DNA of 64,000 bases, from assembly GCA_964498525.1 (NCBI GenBank), contig CAZCGU010000001.1, forward strand, positions 124,001 through 188,000. The letters run 5' to 3'. The first letter of the stretch is position 1. Each line of letters begins with the position of its first letter. Made by a program: the position numbers and the translations under genes. The notes below the pieces were generated by a model. The model saw nothing but the letters and a program-made list of their open reading frames with translations, was not told the DNA's origin and searched no databases. The DNA comes from DTU098 sp964498525. Lineage in GTDB: Bacteria; Bacillota; Desulfotomaculia; Desulfotomaculales; Pelotomaculaceae. Positions 31,570 to 40,656 of the stretch are shown piece after piece.

Positions 31570-34209
31570 ATGGAGATCATTACCACCCATACCAATGCCG
31601 ATCTGGACGCCCTGGCTTCCATGGTGGCGGCCCAAAAGCTTTACCCGGACGCCGTCATGGTTTTCCCCGGCACACTTTTGCGCAACGTGGAAGAATTCAT
31701 GGCTCTGCATAAGGACACTTTAAATGTAAAAACAGTTAAGGAGATCAAGCAGGCTTTGGTCCAAAGAGTAATCCTGGTGGATACCAAGACACCGGGAAGA
31801 CTTGATAAACTCGCCGGACTGCTGCGGAAACCAGGTGTCCGGATACACATCTATGATCACCACCCCCGTTGTGAAGGTGACGTCAGGGGCGATCTGGAAG
31901 TAATCAGTATGGTAGGGGCAACCACTACCCTGCTGATTGAAAAAATCAGGGAATTGCGCCTGCGTGTCACACCGCTGGAGGCCACTGTTTTTGCCCTGGG
32001 AATTTATGAAGATACCGGTTCCCTTACTTTTTCCAACACAACTTCCAGAGATGCCGCAGCTGTTTCCTTCCTGCTGGCCCAGGGGGCAAACCTTTCTGTT
32101 GTGGCTAATTTCCTGGACCGCCCCCTTTCAGAAAAGCAAAGATTACTCCTTAAAACACTGCTGGTATCAGCCGAGCACCACGATGTGCACGGGATTAAAT
32201 ATCTCCTGGCCAGGGGGGATACGGACGAATTTGTGGGGGGACTGGATTTGCTAACCCATAAACTAGTTGATTTCGCCCACCTGGACGCGGTGTTTACAGT
32301 TGTGGAAATGGAAGAATGTGTTTATGTCGTGGCCCGGAGCAGTGTTACCGAGGTCAACGTTAAGGACATCCTGGAGGAGATTGGCGGGGGGGGGCACCCC
32401 TCGGCTGCATCGGCAATTGTTCGCAAGGCGAAAGTGGAAAATGTGGCGAACCGTTTGCTGGAAATTATCAGGACCAGGGTAAAGCCACCGGCCACAGCCT
32501 TGTCAATTATGTCCAGTCCGGTTAAAACCATCACGCTTAATACGAAAATCGAGGAAGCCGGGCGAATTATGCTGCGCTACGGGCACTCCGGGCTGCCGGT
32601 GCTCAAAGGGGAACAGGTTGTCGGGGTCATATCCCGCCGGGATGTGGAAAAAGCCCTTCAACACGGACTGGGGCATGCTCCGGTTAAGGGGTTTATGACC
32701 AACCATCTGGTTTCAGTGAGCCCCGAAGTGCCCGTCTCGGGGGTCCGGGAACTGATGATCCGGCACGACATCGGACGCCTGCCGGTTCTGCAGGAGGGTA
32801 AGCTTGTAGGTATTGTCTCTCGAACGGATGTGTTGCGGATACTCCACGGCGAGATACAAAACAGGCACCAGAAAGTATACAGCGCCTACAACCAGGCGAT
32901 TCGCTATAAAAACATCAGGGAATTGCTTTACCGGGGTTTGCCCAAAGAATATATTGGTATTATGGAGCAAGCCGGAGCCATTGCCAGCCAGCTGGGATTT
33001 AAAGTCTATGCCGCCGGCGGCGTGGTGCGGGATCTTCTTTTGGGTATGGAGTGCCTGGACATCGACCTTGTTGTGGAAGGAGACGGCATTGAACTGGCCC
33101 AGGCCCTGGGCCAGTATTATGACAGCCGGGTCAGAATCCACCCTAAATTCCATACGGCAACGGTTTTATTTCCTGCAGGGCAACAGGTGGATGTAGCCAC
33201 GGCCCGGGTGGAATTTTACCAGTACCCCGCGGCCATGCCCCAGGTTGAAACATCCTCCCTCCATCAGGATCTTTACAGAAGGGATTTCACCATCAATGCC
33301 ATGGCTGTATCTTTAAACAACAGCGACTTCGGGGAAATCGTCGATTTCTTCGGGGGCAGGGAAGATCTGGAACGGGGTTTGATCCGGGTGCTGCACAACC
33401 TCAGTTTTATCGAGGATCCCATCCGGCTTTTAAGAGGGGTGAGGTTCGAAAAACGCTATTACATGAGCCTGGAACCCCAGACCCTGAAGCTGGTCAAAGA
33501 GGCTGTGCGGGGCAGGATGCTGGCCAGGGTTTCCCGGGAACGGATCTGGGAAGAATTAAAGCATATCCTGCAGGAGCAACGGCCCGGCCTGGCCCTGTCC
33601 CGCCTCCGGGAACTGGAGATCTTTGAATCCCTGTTTCCGGCAGTCGATTATATCCCAGTGGGACCGGTTTTAGATGAGCTGCCCTTATCCCTTAACGTGC
33701 TGCGCGCCTGGAATCCCGTGGAACAGGGGGAGCCCTGGATGTCCTATTTGATTGTTTTGCTGCACTTAACGGGGCAGGAGCAGGCAGACGCCCTCTGCCG
33801 CCACTACAACCTGGCCAACCGGCAGAGGGAAAAGGTTAACAAAACCCTTGAGGGCTGGCGGAGGGCAGTTGATTCCCTGGGCAAGGAGAACGGCGCAACA
33901 ATGGGTGAACTGGTGAAACAGGTGGCTAACCTTCCCCGGGAGGCCTACCCCCTGCTCCTGACCTATCTGCCGGACTACGCTTCCAGATCACGCTTCCGCA
34001 AGATATTGGGCGCCGTTTACTACGACAGACCGGCAATTAACGGGGGGGATCTGCTTTCCCTGGGTTTTAAACCGGGTCCTTCCTTTAAGGCAGCCATGGA
34101 AGCCCTGTGGCAGGCCCGTCTGGACGGACTGGTCCAAACCCGGCAGGAAGAACTGAGTTACGTAAAAGAGTACCTTGCGGGGTACGAAGGAGCGATCAAG
34201 AGTGTTTAA
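31570..34209 (+). CDS. DHH phosphoesterase - CBS - tRNA nucleotidyltransferase fusion (A-/CCA-adding type)
   Basis: A very long 879-residue protein. Domains in order: DHH phosphoesterase (THTNADLDALASM at the start, DTKTPGRL, DHHPRCEGD about 100), DHHA1 with GGGGHPSAASA (about 275), two CBS domains (about 310-430, SVSPEVPVSG and IGRLPVLQEG), then a class II nucleotidyltransferase (AAGGVVRDLLLG, LDIDLVVEGDG about 490) and helical tRNA-binding region to the end. The same architecture is known for A-adding tRNA nucleotidyltransferases and related proteins in several deep lineages. The role should be maturation of tRNA 3'-CCA; the DHH part may degrade short RNA or sense nucleotides. ATG at 31570 has AAGGAGCG upstream. 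It overlaps the M50 gene by eight bases. Confidence 0.88.
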   Translation: MEIITTHTNADLDALASMVAAQKLYPDAVMVFPGTLLRNVEEFMALHKDTLNVKTVKEIKQALVQRVILVDTKTPGRLDKLAGLLRKPGVRIHIYDHHPRCEGDVRGDLEVISMVGATTTLLIEKIRELRLRVTPLEATVFALGIYEDTGSLTFSNTTSRDAAAVSFLLAQGANLSVVANFLDRPLSEKQRLLLKTLLVSAEHHDVHGIKYLLARGDTDEFVGGLDLLTHKLVDFAHLDAVFTVVEMEECVYVVARSSVTEVNVKDILEEIGGGGHPSAASAIVRKAKVENVANRLLEIIRTRVKPPATALSIMSSPVKTITLNTKIEEAGRIMLRYGHSGLPVLKGEQVVGVISRRDVEKALQHGLGHAPVKGFMTNHLVSVSPEVPVSGVRELMIRHDIGRLPVLQEGKLVGIVSRTDVLRILHGEIQNRHQKVYSAYNQAIRYKNIRELLYRGLPKEYIGIMEQAGAIASQLGFKVYAAGGVVRDLLLGMECLDIDLVVEGDGIELAQALGQYYDSRVRIHPKFHTATVLFPAGQQVDVATARVEFYQYPAAMPQVETSSLHQDLYRRDFTINAMAVSLNNSDFGEIVDFFGGREDLERGLIRVLHNLSFIEDPIRLLRGVRFEKRYYMSLEPQTLKLVKEAVRGRMLARVSRERIWEELKHILQEQRPGLALSRLRELEIFESLFPAVDYIPVGPVLDELPLSLNVLRAWNPVEQGEPWMSYLIVLLHLTGQEQADALCRHYNLANRQREKVNKTLEGWRRAVDSLGKENGATMGELVKQVANLPREAYPLLLTYLPDYASRSRFRKILGAVYYDRPAINGGDLLSLGFKPGPSFKAAMEALWQARLDGLVQTRQEELSYVKEYLAGYEGAIKSV

Positions 34210-34816
34210 TTTACCGAGTTTACATAGCATAGCCCTGATGCTGCCGGCTATAATTCTTGGGCTCACCTTCCATGAATTCGCCCACGGCTGGGTCGCCGAC
34301 CGGCTCGGGGACCCAACCGCCCGGCACCACGGGCGGTTGACCGTCAACCCCCTGGCCCACGTGGACCCCATTGGGTTTTTACTTTTATTCCTGGCCGGTT
34401 TCGGCTGGGCTAAACCGGTACCTGTCAACCCCTATAATTTAAAAGGGGACATCCGTCAGGGCATGCTCCTGATCTCCCTGGCAGGACCGGCCACTAACCT
34501 TCTTCTGGCCTTACTCTCCTCATTACTTTTGGGCGCCTTCGGGAACCTGGGACAGCCCTATTTTGTCCAAATTATGTATTACATGATCCTGATCAATGTA
34601 GTTCTGGCCGTTTTTAACCTGCTCCCCATTCCTCCCCTGGACGGCTCCAAAATTCTGGCCGGAATCCTGCCCGGAGAGCAAAAATGGCTGGATCATCTGG
34701 AGAATTACGGTATCATAATTTTAATTATCCTGATCTTCACCGGGGCAATCCAGGTACTTTTTCGCTTTGTCGTGTCTCCCATCGCCAATTTCTTCTTTGC
34801 CCTGGCCGGATATTAA
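34202..34816 (+). CDS. Site-2 protease family (M50) membrane protein
   Basis: A 204-residue intramembrane metalloprotease-like protein. Zinc motif HEFAHG (about residue 23), PLAHVDPIGFLLLF (about 50), and the second aspartate site in FNLLPIPPLDGSKIL (about 140). Several hydrophobic segments (about 8-24, 55-75, 90-112, 120-138, 165-185). GTG at 34202 follows GAAGGAG; the product starts MFNLPSLHSIAL. Substrate unknown; rseP elsewhere in this window is the larger PDZ-containing paralogue. Confidence 0.9.
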   Translation: MFNLPSLHSIALMLPAIILGLTFHEFAHGWVADRLGDPTARHHGRLTVNPLAHVDPIGFLLLFLAGFGWAKPVPVNPYNLKGDIRQGMLLISLAGPATNLLLALLSSLLLGAFGNLGQPYFVQIMYYMILINVVLAVFNLLPIPPLDGSKILAGILPGEQKWLDHLENYGIIILIILIFTGAIQVLFRFVVSPIANFFFALAGY

Positions 34817-34906
34817 AAATTAAAAAGCATTAAAAAACAAGCCCTTATATTTTGCCTGAAACAAATAAATCTTACAGATCTGGTGTTGAAAAGGAGGAAA
34901 TTGTAA

Positions 34907-35881
34907 TTGCGCATTCTATCGGGGATTCAAACTTCCGGCTCCCTGCACCTGGGAAATTACTTCGGTATGATGAAAAGGATGATTGATTACCAGGAAAACA
35001 ACGAGCTGTTCTGCTTTCTGGTCAATTACCACGCCCTGACAACGGTGTTTGACGCTTCATCCCTGCGCCGGCAGACCTATGAAGCGGCCTGCGATTTCCT
35101 GGCCCTGGGACTGGACCCGGACAAGTCGGTGTTCTGGATCCAATCGGATGTTCCGGAAGTTACGGAACTAACCTGGCTGCTCTCCAACGTAACCGGAGTG
35201 GGACTTCTGGAACGGAGCCACTCCTATAAGGATAAAACTGCCAAGGGAATACCCGCCAGCAACGGACTTTTTTCCTATCCCGTGCTGATGGCCGCCGATA
35301 TCTTACTTTACGGCGGGGAAAGGGTACCCGTGGGTAAGGATCAGAAGCAGCACCTGGAAATCGCCCGGGATATTGCCATCCGGTTCAACAACACCTACGG
35401 CGAAACCTTTGTGGTGCCGGAGGAGGATATCGAGGAAGATTCTGCCGTGGTGCCGGGTGTTGACGGTCAGAAGATGTCAAAATCCTACGGCAACGCCATT
35501 GAAATTTTTGCTGATGAAAAAAGCCTCCGGGAAAAAGTGATGCGTATTGTCACGGATTCAACCCCGGTGGATGAGCCCAAGCCCCTGGAGGGTAACGTTC
35601 TATTCGACCTCTACTCCCTTTTCCTGAACCCTGAGGAAAAAATAGCCTTGAAGGAGCGCTTCCTTGCCCCGGGCCTCAAATACGGCGCTGCCAAGAAGGA
35701 ACTGTTCAGCTTAATTTGGGAGTATTTCCAGCCCTACAGAAAAGAGAGGCAACGCCTGGCGCAGGACAGGCTTTTCGTTTTAGAAACCATGCAAAAGGGT
35801 GCCCGCAAAGCGCGGGAAGCCGCCTCTGTTTACCTAGAGCGGGCCCGCCGCAACACCGGGCTGGATTACTGGAACCTTTAA
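34907..35881 (+). CDS. trpS: Tryptophan-tRNA ligase
   Basis: A 324-residue class I aminoacyl-tRNA synthetase. The HIGH-like motif is SLHLGNYFG (about residue 15) and KMSKS is in GQKMSKSYGN (about 190). TTG at 34907 with AAGGAGGAAA upstream. No T-box leader is evident in the 90 bases before it. The terminator at 35969-35999 ends the unit. Confidence 0.97.
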   Translation: MRILSGIQTSGSLHLGNYFGMMKRMIDYQENNELFCFLVNYHALTTVFDASSLRRQTYEAACDFLALGLDPDKSVFWIQSDVPEVTELTWLLSNVTGVGLLERSHSYKDKTAKGIPASNGLFSYPVLMAADILLYGGERVPVGKDQKQHLEIARDIAIRFNNTYGETFVVPEEDIEEDSAVVPGVDGQKMSKSYGNAIEIFADEKSLREKVMRIVTDSTPVDEPKPLEGNVLFDLYSLFLNPEEKIALKERFLAPGLKYGAAKKELFSLIWEYFQPYRKERQRLAQDRLFVLETMQKGARKAREAASVYLERARRNTGLDYWNL

Positions 35882-35968
35882 AACCCGCGGCCGCAACCTG
35901 GCTTTCCCCCAAATGGCCTGGCGCCGCCACCGATCCGCAGTCCTGGTCCGGTACAATTTAAAATAAGC

Positions 35969-35999
35969 AGCCGCCCGGTTAATACCGGCGGCTTTATTT
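35969..35999 (+). terminator. Terminator after trpS
   Basis: AGCCGCCCGGT (35969-35979) pairs, with one bulged C, with ACCGGCGGCT (35984-35993); TAAT loop; then TTATTT. Confidence 0.75.
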
Positions 36000-36191
36000 C
36001 TCCCTGAGCCAATAGAGAGTAATTTTCGCTGGTGACGGCAGCAACACTATTAAATAAATCAAGGATTAAGGAAATGCATCCCTGATTATGCGATATATTT
36101 CCAGTTTGTTTCGTCACCCTAATCTTATGAAAGGTTCCGGTTTGGTATAGGATGGCCAAGTAGTGGAAAAGTAATGCAGAGGAGGGGTTAG
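36000..36191 (+). other. Non-coding region upstream of ytfI
   Basis: No open frame of interest. TATGAA and TATAGG near 36126 and 36147 form a weak promoter at best. AGGAGGGG before 36192 is the ytfI ribosome-binding site. Confidence 0.4.
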
Positions 36192-36872
36192 GTGAACCGG
36201 CTGTACCTGTTGATGGTTTTTCTTACAGTGTTTTGGCTTATACTGTACCTTACCCCGCTGAGGCTGCGGCTGCGTTACCGGAGGAAGGGCCGGAACGACG
36301 AGTTTTCTATGGAATTGTTTCTTTGGGGTTCCCTGTCTGTATATAGATTCGAAATCCCCTTCATCAAGCTAAAGAAACCTGGCTTAAAGGCGGCTGTACC
36401 CGGCCCCGGAACCCCGGTCCTGCGCGTGTTAAGACCCGCCTTTAAAATCAGGACCCGGCTGGGGAAAAAGAATGGGCGGCCGATTGTGGAAGAAAAAACG
36501 AATATCCCCGGATTAAGCCGGATGATGTCGGCACTAATCAAACAAATCCGCCTCCACCGGCGTTACAGGCCCGCTCTCTACCCTCTTCTCAGAAAAACCT
36601 CCCTGCGCCGCCTGGACTGGCAGACCGAGTTGGGAACCGGTGAACCAGCCTGGACAGGGTTTCTGATAGGGGCCCTGTGGGGAATAAAGGGTTTATTACT
36701 GTCTTATTTCTATGCCCTGCTGGCACCCGGGGGGAAACGGCCGCGCCTGGCCATTAGACCGTCCTTTGCCGGAGCCTGTTTTAATGTCAGCATCGACTGT
36801 ATCCTCGAGTTCCGGCTTGCTTATCTGTTCTTTGCCTGGTTGAGGACAATTGTTTTGAAAATCCGGGGTTAA
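36192..36872 (+). CDS. ytfI: DUF2953 (YtfI) protein upstream of gerW
   Basis: A 226-residue protein of the DUF2953 family. It has an N-terminal hydrophobic segment (LYLLMVFLTVFWLILYLTPL, about 4-23), a basic loop (RLRLRYRRKGR), a hydrophobic patch near 165-185 and a C-terminal helix (YLFFAWLRTIVLKIRG). Members precede ytfJ/gerW in spore formers and are sporulation-associated; function unknown. GTG at 36192 follows AGGAGGGG. Confidence 0.82.
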   Translation: MNRLYLLMVFLTVFWLILYLTPLRLRLRYRRKGRNDEFSMELFLWGSLSVYRFEIPFIKLKKPGLKAAVPGPGTPVLRVLRPAFKIRTRLGKKNGRPIVEEKTNIPGLSRMMSALIKQIRLHRRYRPALYPLLRKTSLRRLDWQTELGTGEPAWTGFLIGALWGIKGLLLSYFYALLAPGGKRPRLAIRPSFAGACFNVSIDCILEFRLAYLFFAWLRTIVLKIRG

Positions 36873-36958
36873 AAAGGGATGCTCCGCATTATGGCAGGCG
36901 GCTTTACTGGAAGGATATCTTCCAGGTGATGAACCCCCGGGTTCAAATCGATTCATTC

Positions 36959-36988
36959 GTATATTTAACCATTTCTCAGGATAAATTA
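36959..36988 (+). promoter_or_regulatory. SigF-type promoter for gerW
   Basis: GTATA (36959-36963), 15-base spacer, GGATAAATTA (36979-36988), which matches GGNRANANTW except at the fourth position. It lies 33 bases before the gerW ATG. The B. subtilis orthologue ytfJ is SigF-dependent. Confidence 0.55.
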
Positions 36989-37021
36989 AGATCAAACGGT
37001 CTGGGTGGAGGAGTGACATTA

Positions 37022-37483
37022 ATGCCCGAACATCCCATAGAAGGTTTAATGAAAACTGCTATGGAAAGCATTAAAGAAATGGTAGATGTCAATACGGTGG
37101 TGGGAGATCCGGTGGAAACCCCGGACGGGACCGTGATTATCCCTGTTTCCCGTGTTGTCTGCGGCTTTGCTGCCGGGGGAGGTGAATTTGAGATGACCGG
37201 GGAAGGCAAAAATGGGCAGTCGGATGATCAAATACCCGCCTTCGGGGGCGGCAGCGGTGGCGGGGTATCAGTAAAACCCATCGGGTTTTTGGTGGTCGGC
37301 AACGGGCAGGTAAGAATGCTGCCAGTGGATGGAAACGTGCTGGCAGACCGTATTATTGATCTTGCACCGCAGCTTCTCACCCAGATCCAGTCGATGCTCA
37401 AAAAGGAAGAAAGCCGGCCGAGAACAGGTGTGCAGGGTTCAACCCAAACCCCGCCCGGCGCTGTCCCCCCAATGCCTTTGTAG
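37022..37483 (+). CDS. gerW: GerW-family spore protein (YtfJ)
   Basis: A 153-residue spore protein needed in B. subtilis for normal germination and spore-coat/core proteome. Typical opening HPIEGLMKTAMESIKEMVDV, then VVGDPVETPDGTVIIPVSRV, a glycine-rich FGGGSGGGVSVKPIGFLVV, and a proline-rich tail. ATG at 37022 follows GGAGGAGTGAC; an in-frame ATG at 36926 would add 32 unconserved residues. It is translated separately from ytfI, with its own predicted SigF promoter. Confidence 0.93.
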   Translation: MPEHPIEGLMKTAMESIKEMVDVNTVVGDPVETPDGTVIIPVSRVVCGFAAGGGEFEMTGEGKNGQSDDQIPAFGGGSGGGVSVKPIGFLVVGNGQVRMLPVDGNVLADRIIDLAPQLLTQIQSMLKKEESRPRTGVQGSTQTPPGAVPPMPL

Positions 37484-37545
37484 GCCAGGACCGGCAGTCG
37501 CATAAGAAGCCGTGGTGCTTCCATATACGACAAAAAAGTTTATGA

Positions 37546-37577
37546 AACCCGGGTCTGTCAATACCCGGGTTATTTAT
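37546..37577 (+). terminator. Terminator after gerW
   Basis: AACCCGGGT (37546-37554) and ACCCGGGTT (37563-37571), eight-base loop, followed by ATTTATTTA. Confidence 0.7.
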
Positions 37578-37729
37578 TTAAGACCGTTGCCGGAGCACGG
37601 GCTACGGTCGGTTTTTCCCTTTAATTAAAAAATGATTTCCCCGGGTGCATATTTACCTTGCCGGAACAAGCCTTTGTTGAATCAGCTTTCCGGCCCCGGG
37701 GATAATAAAAATATGGGGGGGAATAAAGC

Positions 37730-38572
37730 ATGAGGCCTATATGGAAAGGTGCTGTCAGTTTCGGTCTGGTCTTTGTACCTGTGAAATTATACGCGGCTAC
37801 GGAAAAAAAGGACATCCGTTTTAATTATTTGCATGAAAAATGCAAAACACCGGTTCAGTACAGGCGCTACTGTCCCTATTGCGGGACGGAGGTTCCCATG
37901 GAAGAAATCGTCCGGGGCTATGAATATGAAAAGGGTAAATATATAGTCATGCAGGAGGAAGACTTCGGAAAACCGGCAACCGCCGGGGGCAAAAACATAG
38001 AAATCCTTGATTTTGTGAATCTGACCGAAATTGAACCAATTTATTATGAGAAGGCCTATTACCTTGCCCCCGGGGATGGTGGGGCCAGGGTTTTTGAACT
38101 TTTGAAACAAGCCATGTTTGAAACCGGCAAGGTCGCCATAGCCAGAGTTGTCTTACGCAGTCGCGAAGCTCTGGCAGCCATCAGGGCCAGCGGCAAAACA
38201 CTTGTTATGAGCACGATGCATTTTCCGGATGAAATCAGGCAGACAGATGTTCTGCCGGAACTGAATTACAATGTCCAACTCCAGGCTAACGAGTTAAAGA
38301 TGGCCGTCAATCTAATCAGCAGTCTTTCGTCGGATTTCCAGCCGGAAAAATATACCGATACCTACAGGGAAGGTTTAATGGAAATAATCCAGGCGAAGGT
38401 AGCCGGTGAAGAAATAGCTGCCCCGGCCAAACCGGAAACTGGAAAGGTAGTCGACTTGATGGAGGCCTTAAAAGCAAGCATAGACCATGTCCGGGAGGAA
38501 AGGGGCCAACCGGCCGGATTAACAATTGAAAGCACAGGGTCCAAGGGACGCAGCCGGCGAAAAACATCATAA
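37730..38572 (+). CDS. ku: Ku homodimer, non-homologous end joining
   Basis: A 280-residue bacterial Ku that rings broken DNA ends and recruits LigD. The usual opening MRPIWKGAVSFGLVFVPVKL is followed by YLHEKC and the zinc-like pair in YCPYCG, and the C-terminal basic tail KGRSRRKTS. ATG at 37730 follows GGGGGGGAATAAAGC. TTGAAT-18-GATAAT (37677-37706) is a possible vegetative promoter. Next to ligase and polymerase genes, forming a complete NHEJ operon; NHEJ repairs DNA in germinating spores in Bacillus. Confidence 0.96.
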   Translation: MRPIWKGAVSFGLVFVPVKLYAATEKKDIRFNYLHEKCKTPVQYRRYCPYCGTEVPMEEIVRGYEYEKGKYIVMQEEDFGKPATAGGKNIEILDFVNLTEIEPIYYEKAYYLAPGDGGARVFELLKQAMFETGKVAIARVVLRSREALAAIRASGKTLVMSTMHFPDEIRQTDVLPELNYNVQLQANELKMAVNLISSLSSDFQPEKYTDTYREGLMEIIQAKVAGEEIAAPAKPETGKVVDLMEALKASIDHVREERGQPAGLTIESTGSKGRSRRKTS

Positions 38573-38586
38573 GGGGCGCTTATAAA

Positions 38587-39564
38587 ATGGGAAAGGGGTC
38601 CTTGCCTTTGATTCGCCCGATGCTGGCTATAAACTCCCGTCCCTTCGACAGCGACCTGCATCTTTTCGAAGTAAAATGGGACGGTTATCGCAGCCTGGCC
38701 TATTTGGACGGGAATACAACCCTTAAGTCCCGCAATCTCCTCGATCTCACCGGAAGATTCCCGGAACTGGGCCTGCTCCACCAAAGGGTAGTAAGAAAAC
38801 CGGCTATTTTGGACGGCGAAATTGTGGTCCTGGAAAAAGGAAAACCGTCCTTCGCCCGGCTCCAAACCCGGGGCAGATTAAATAATCCCCTGAGAATCAG
38901 CCGGCTTTCTTTAGAAAGTCCGGCTGTTTACATTGTCTTTGATGTTCTGTACGCCGAAGGGAACAGCGTAATGGATCGCCCCTTGCGGGAACGGAAAAAC
39001 CTACTGGAACAAATGGTTAAGCCAGGGGATGAACTTATTGTTCCGGATTATATCCTCCGGGAGGGTCATAGTTTTTATAGAGCCTGCGTGTCCCAGGGGC
39101 TGGAAGGAGTTGTCGCCAAAAGGCTTGACAGCGTTTACCTTCCCGGGCGTCGCTCGATTTACTGGCAAAAATTCAGGCACACCCTGGAAGCCGAACTGGT
39201 CATCTGCGGCTACCAGTACGGAGTTGCCGGAAAAAGCCTGGGTTCGCTGGTTTTAGGGGGATACCGGGAAAAAAAACTGATTTACCAGGGTAAAGTGGGT
39301 ACGGGCTTCAATGAAGCTGAAGCCGGCGCGCTCCTTAGGGGTCTGCGCAAGATTGAAACAAGCGTGTCAGCATTGGGGGTCCCCGGAGAGGAGAAGAAAC
39401 GTACCCGGTGGGTTCGTCCCCTTTTAGTCTGCGCCGTCGACTATCTGTCCGCCACCCGGGAAGGCCGCCTGCGGCATCCCGTCTACAGGGGCATCCGCTG
39501 GGACAAAGCGCCGGAAGAATGTCCGGCCCTGGCTGAGTTCCAACAGCCGCCCCGGGTATATTGA
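38587..39564 (+). CDS. ligD: ATP-dependent DNA ligase (LigD ligase module)
   Basis: A 325-residue ligase. Nucleotidyltransferase motif I is EVKWDGYRSL (lysine about 27), with motif III LDGEIVVL, motif IV EGVVAKRL and motif V QKFRH; the OB-fold domain follows (GSLVLGGYREKKLIY). This is the ligase module alone; in Bacillus the ligase and polymerase are fused in LigD, here they are separate genes. ATG at 38587 follows AAGGGGCGC. Ku, ligase and polymerase are co-oriented with 14- and 17-base gaps. Confidence 0.95.
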   Translation: MGKGSLPLIRPMLAINSRPFDSDLHLFEVKWDGYRSLAYLDGNTTLKSRNLLDLTGRFPELGLLHQRVVRKPAILDGEIVVLEKGKPSFARLQTRGRLNNPLRISRLSLESPAVYIVFDVLYAEGNSVMDRPLRERKNLLEQMVKPGDELIVPDYILREGHSFYRACVSQGLEGVVAKRLDSVYLPGRRSIYWQKFRHTLEAELVICGYQYGVAGKSLGSLVLGGYREKKLIYQGKVGTGFNEAEAGALLRGLRKIETSVSALGVPGEEKKRTRWVRPLLVCAVDYLSATREGRLRHPVYRGIRWDKAPEECPALAEFQQPPRVY

Positions 39565-39581
39565 AAGGGGGGGTGTTTACC

Positions 39582-40481
39582 TTGAAAGATTCCATGATCA
39601 TGGTTAACGGCTATGAAGTTAAGCTAACCAACCTGGATAAACTGCTCTGGCCCGAAGGGCTGACCAAAGCCCATCTGGTCAGATATTACTGGGAAATTGC
39701 TCCCTATCTTCTGCCGCACATCTACAACCGACCTTTGGTATTGAAACGGTATCCGCACGGTGTTGGGGGCGGACAGTTTTATCAGAAGGAATGTCCTGAT
39801 TACGCCCCGGCCTGGCTAAAAAGATACCCCATTGAACACACAGAAAAGGTCGTAAACTACGTCGTCTGTAACGATGTTCAAACCCTGGTCTGGCTGGCCA
39901 ATCAGGGCTGCATTGAAATGCATTCCTGGCTGGCCCGGATTGAAAATGTGGAATGTCCTGATTTGGCCGTAATGGACCTTGACCCGGCGGAGGGGGTTTC
40001 CTTTGTCGATGTTCTAAAAATAGCCCTTTTGGTTAAAGAAGCCCTGGCTCAATTCAACTTAAAATCATTTCCCAAAACCTCCGGAGCCACCGGACTTCAT
40101 ATTTTTGTGCCCATAAAACCCGAATACACCTGGTCCAGGGTGGCCAAAGCCATGCAATATATTGCGGATTTGATCGTACAAATCAATCCGGCCAGGGCTA
40201 CCGTAGAACGAAAGGTGATTAAAAGGGAAGGAAGAGTCTACCTGGATTATTTGCAAAACGGCCGCGGCAAAACCATGGCTTTTCAGTACAGCCTGCGGCC
40301 ATTGCCCGGCGCCCCGGTGTCAACCCCGCTGACCTGGGGGGAAATTGAATCCCTTAAGATTCATCCGGGGGCCTATTCCATTCACAATATTTTTTCGCGC
40401 CTTAAAGAAATCGGGGACATCTACAGTGACCTGCTGTCGCTGAGACAATCCCTTGACGACCTGCTTCACGCCGCGCTATAG
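39582..40481 (+). CDS. NHEJ polymerase/primase (LigD Pol module)
   Basis: A 299-residue primase-polymerase-fold protein. Active-site motif VMDLDPAEGVSF (catalytic aspartates, about residue 135), KTSGATGLHIFVP (about 170), and KREGRVYLDYLQNGRGKTMAF (about 222) are typical. It fills gaps at end-joining synapses and can add ribonucleotides. TTG at 39582 fits AAAGGGGGGG at 39563-39572; a TTG at 39561 is also in frame. Confidence 0.94.
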   Translation: MKDSMIMVNGYEVKLTNLDKLLWPEGLTKAHLVRYYWEIAPYLLPHIYNRPLVLKRYPHGVGGGQFYQKECPDYAPAWLKRYPIEHTEKVVNYVVCNDVQTLVWLANQGCIEMHSWLARIENVECPDLAVMDLDPAEGVSFVDVLKIALLVKEALAQFNLKSFPKTSGATGLHIFVPIKPEYTWSRVAKAMQYIADLIVQINPARATVERKVIKREGRVYLDYLQNGRGKTMAFQYSLRPLPGAPVSTPLTWGEIESLKIHPGAYSIHNIFSRLKEIGDIYSDLLSLRQSLDDLLHAAL

Positions 40482-40498
40482 CAAAGGGGAATAATTCC

Positions 40499-40603
40499 GG
40501 GATTTCCTTTTTCCCCAACAGGAAATCCCCCGCTATAAGAAGAATCGGGAAATCCGGGGGCCTGCCACAGCCTGGCGGGGGCGGAAATCCTGCTGCACTG
40601 TGG
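40499..40603 (+). other. Structured non-coding region with GGAAATCC repeats
   Basis: GGGATTTCCT (40499-40508) pairs perfectly with AGGAAATCCC (40520-40529). The unit GGAAATCC recurs at 40521, 40548 and 40583. CCACAG (40565-40570) pairs with CTGTGG (40598-40603), then TTTTCCTTT. It may serve as the terminator of the NHEJ operon. Confidence 0.45.
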
Positions 40604-40656
40604 TTTTCCTTTCCCCACCAGCTTTATTAAATAATTAGTGAAAGGAAGGTGGATTG

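Noticed and set aside
34817..34906. T-box leader for trpS
   Set aside because: Region too short and lacks a T-box-like TGG-specifier structure or terminator.
40499..40603. CRISPR array
   Set aside because: Repeat unit is only eight bases and spacing irregular; no cas genes.
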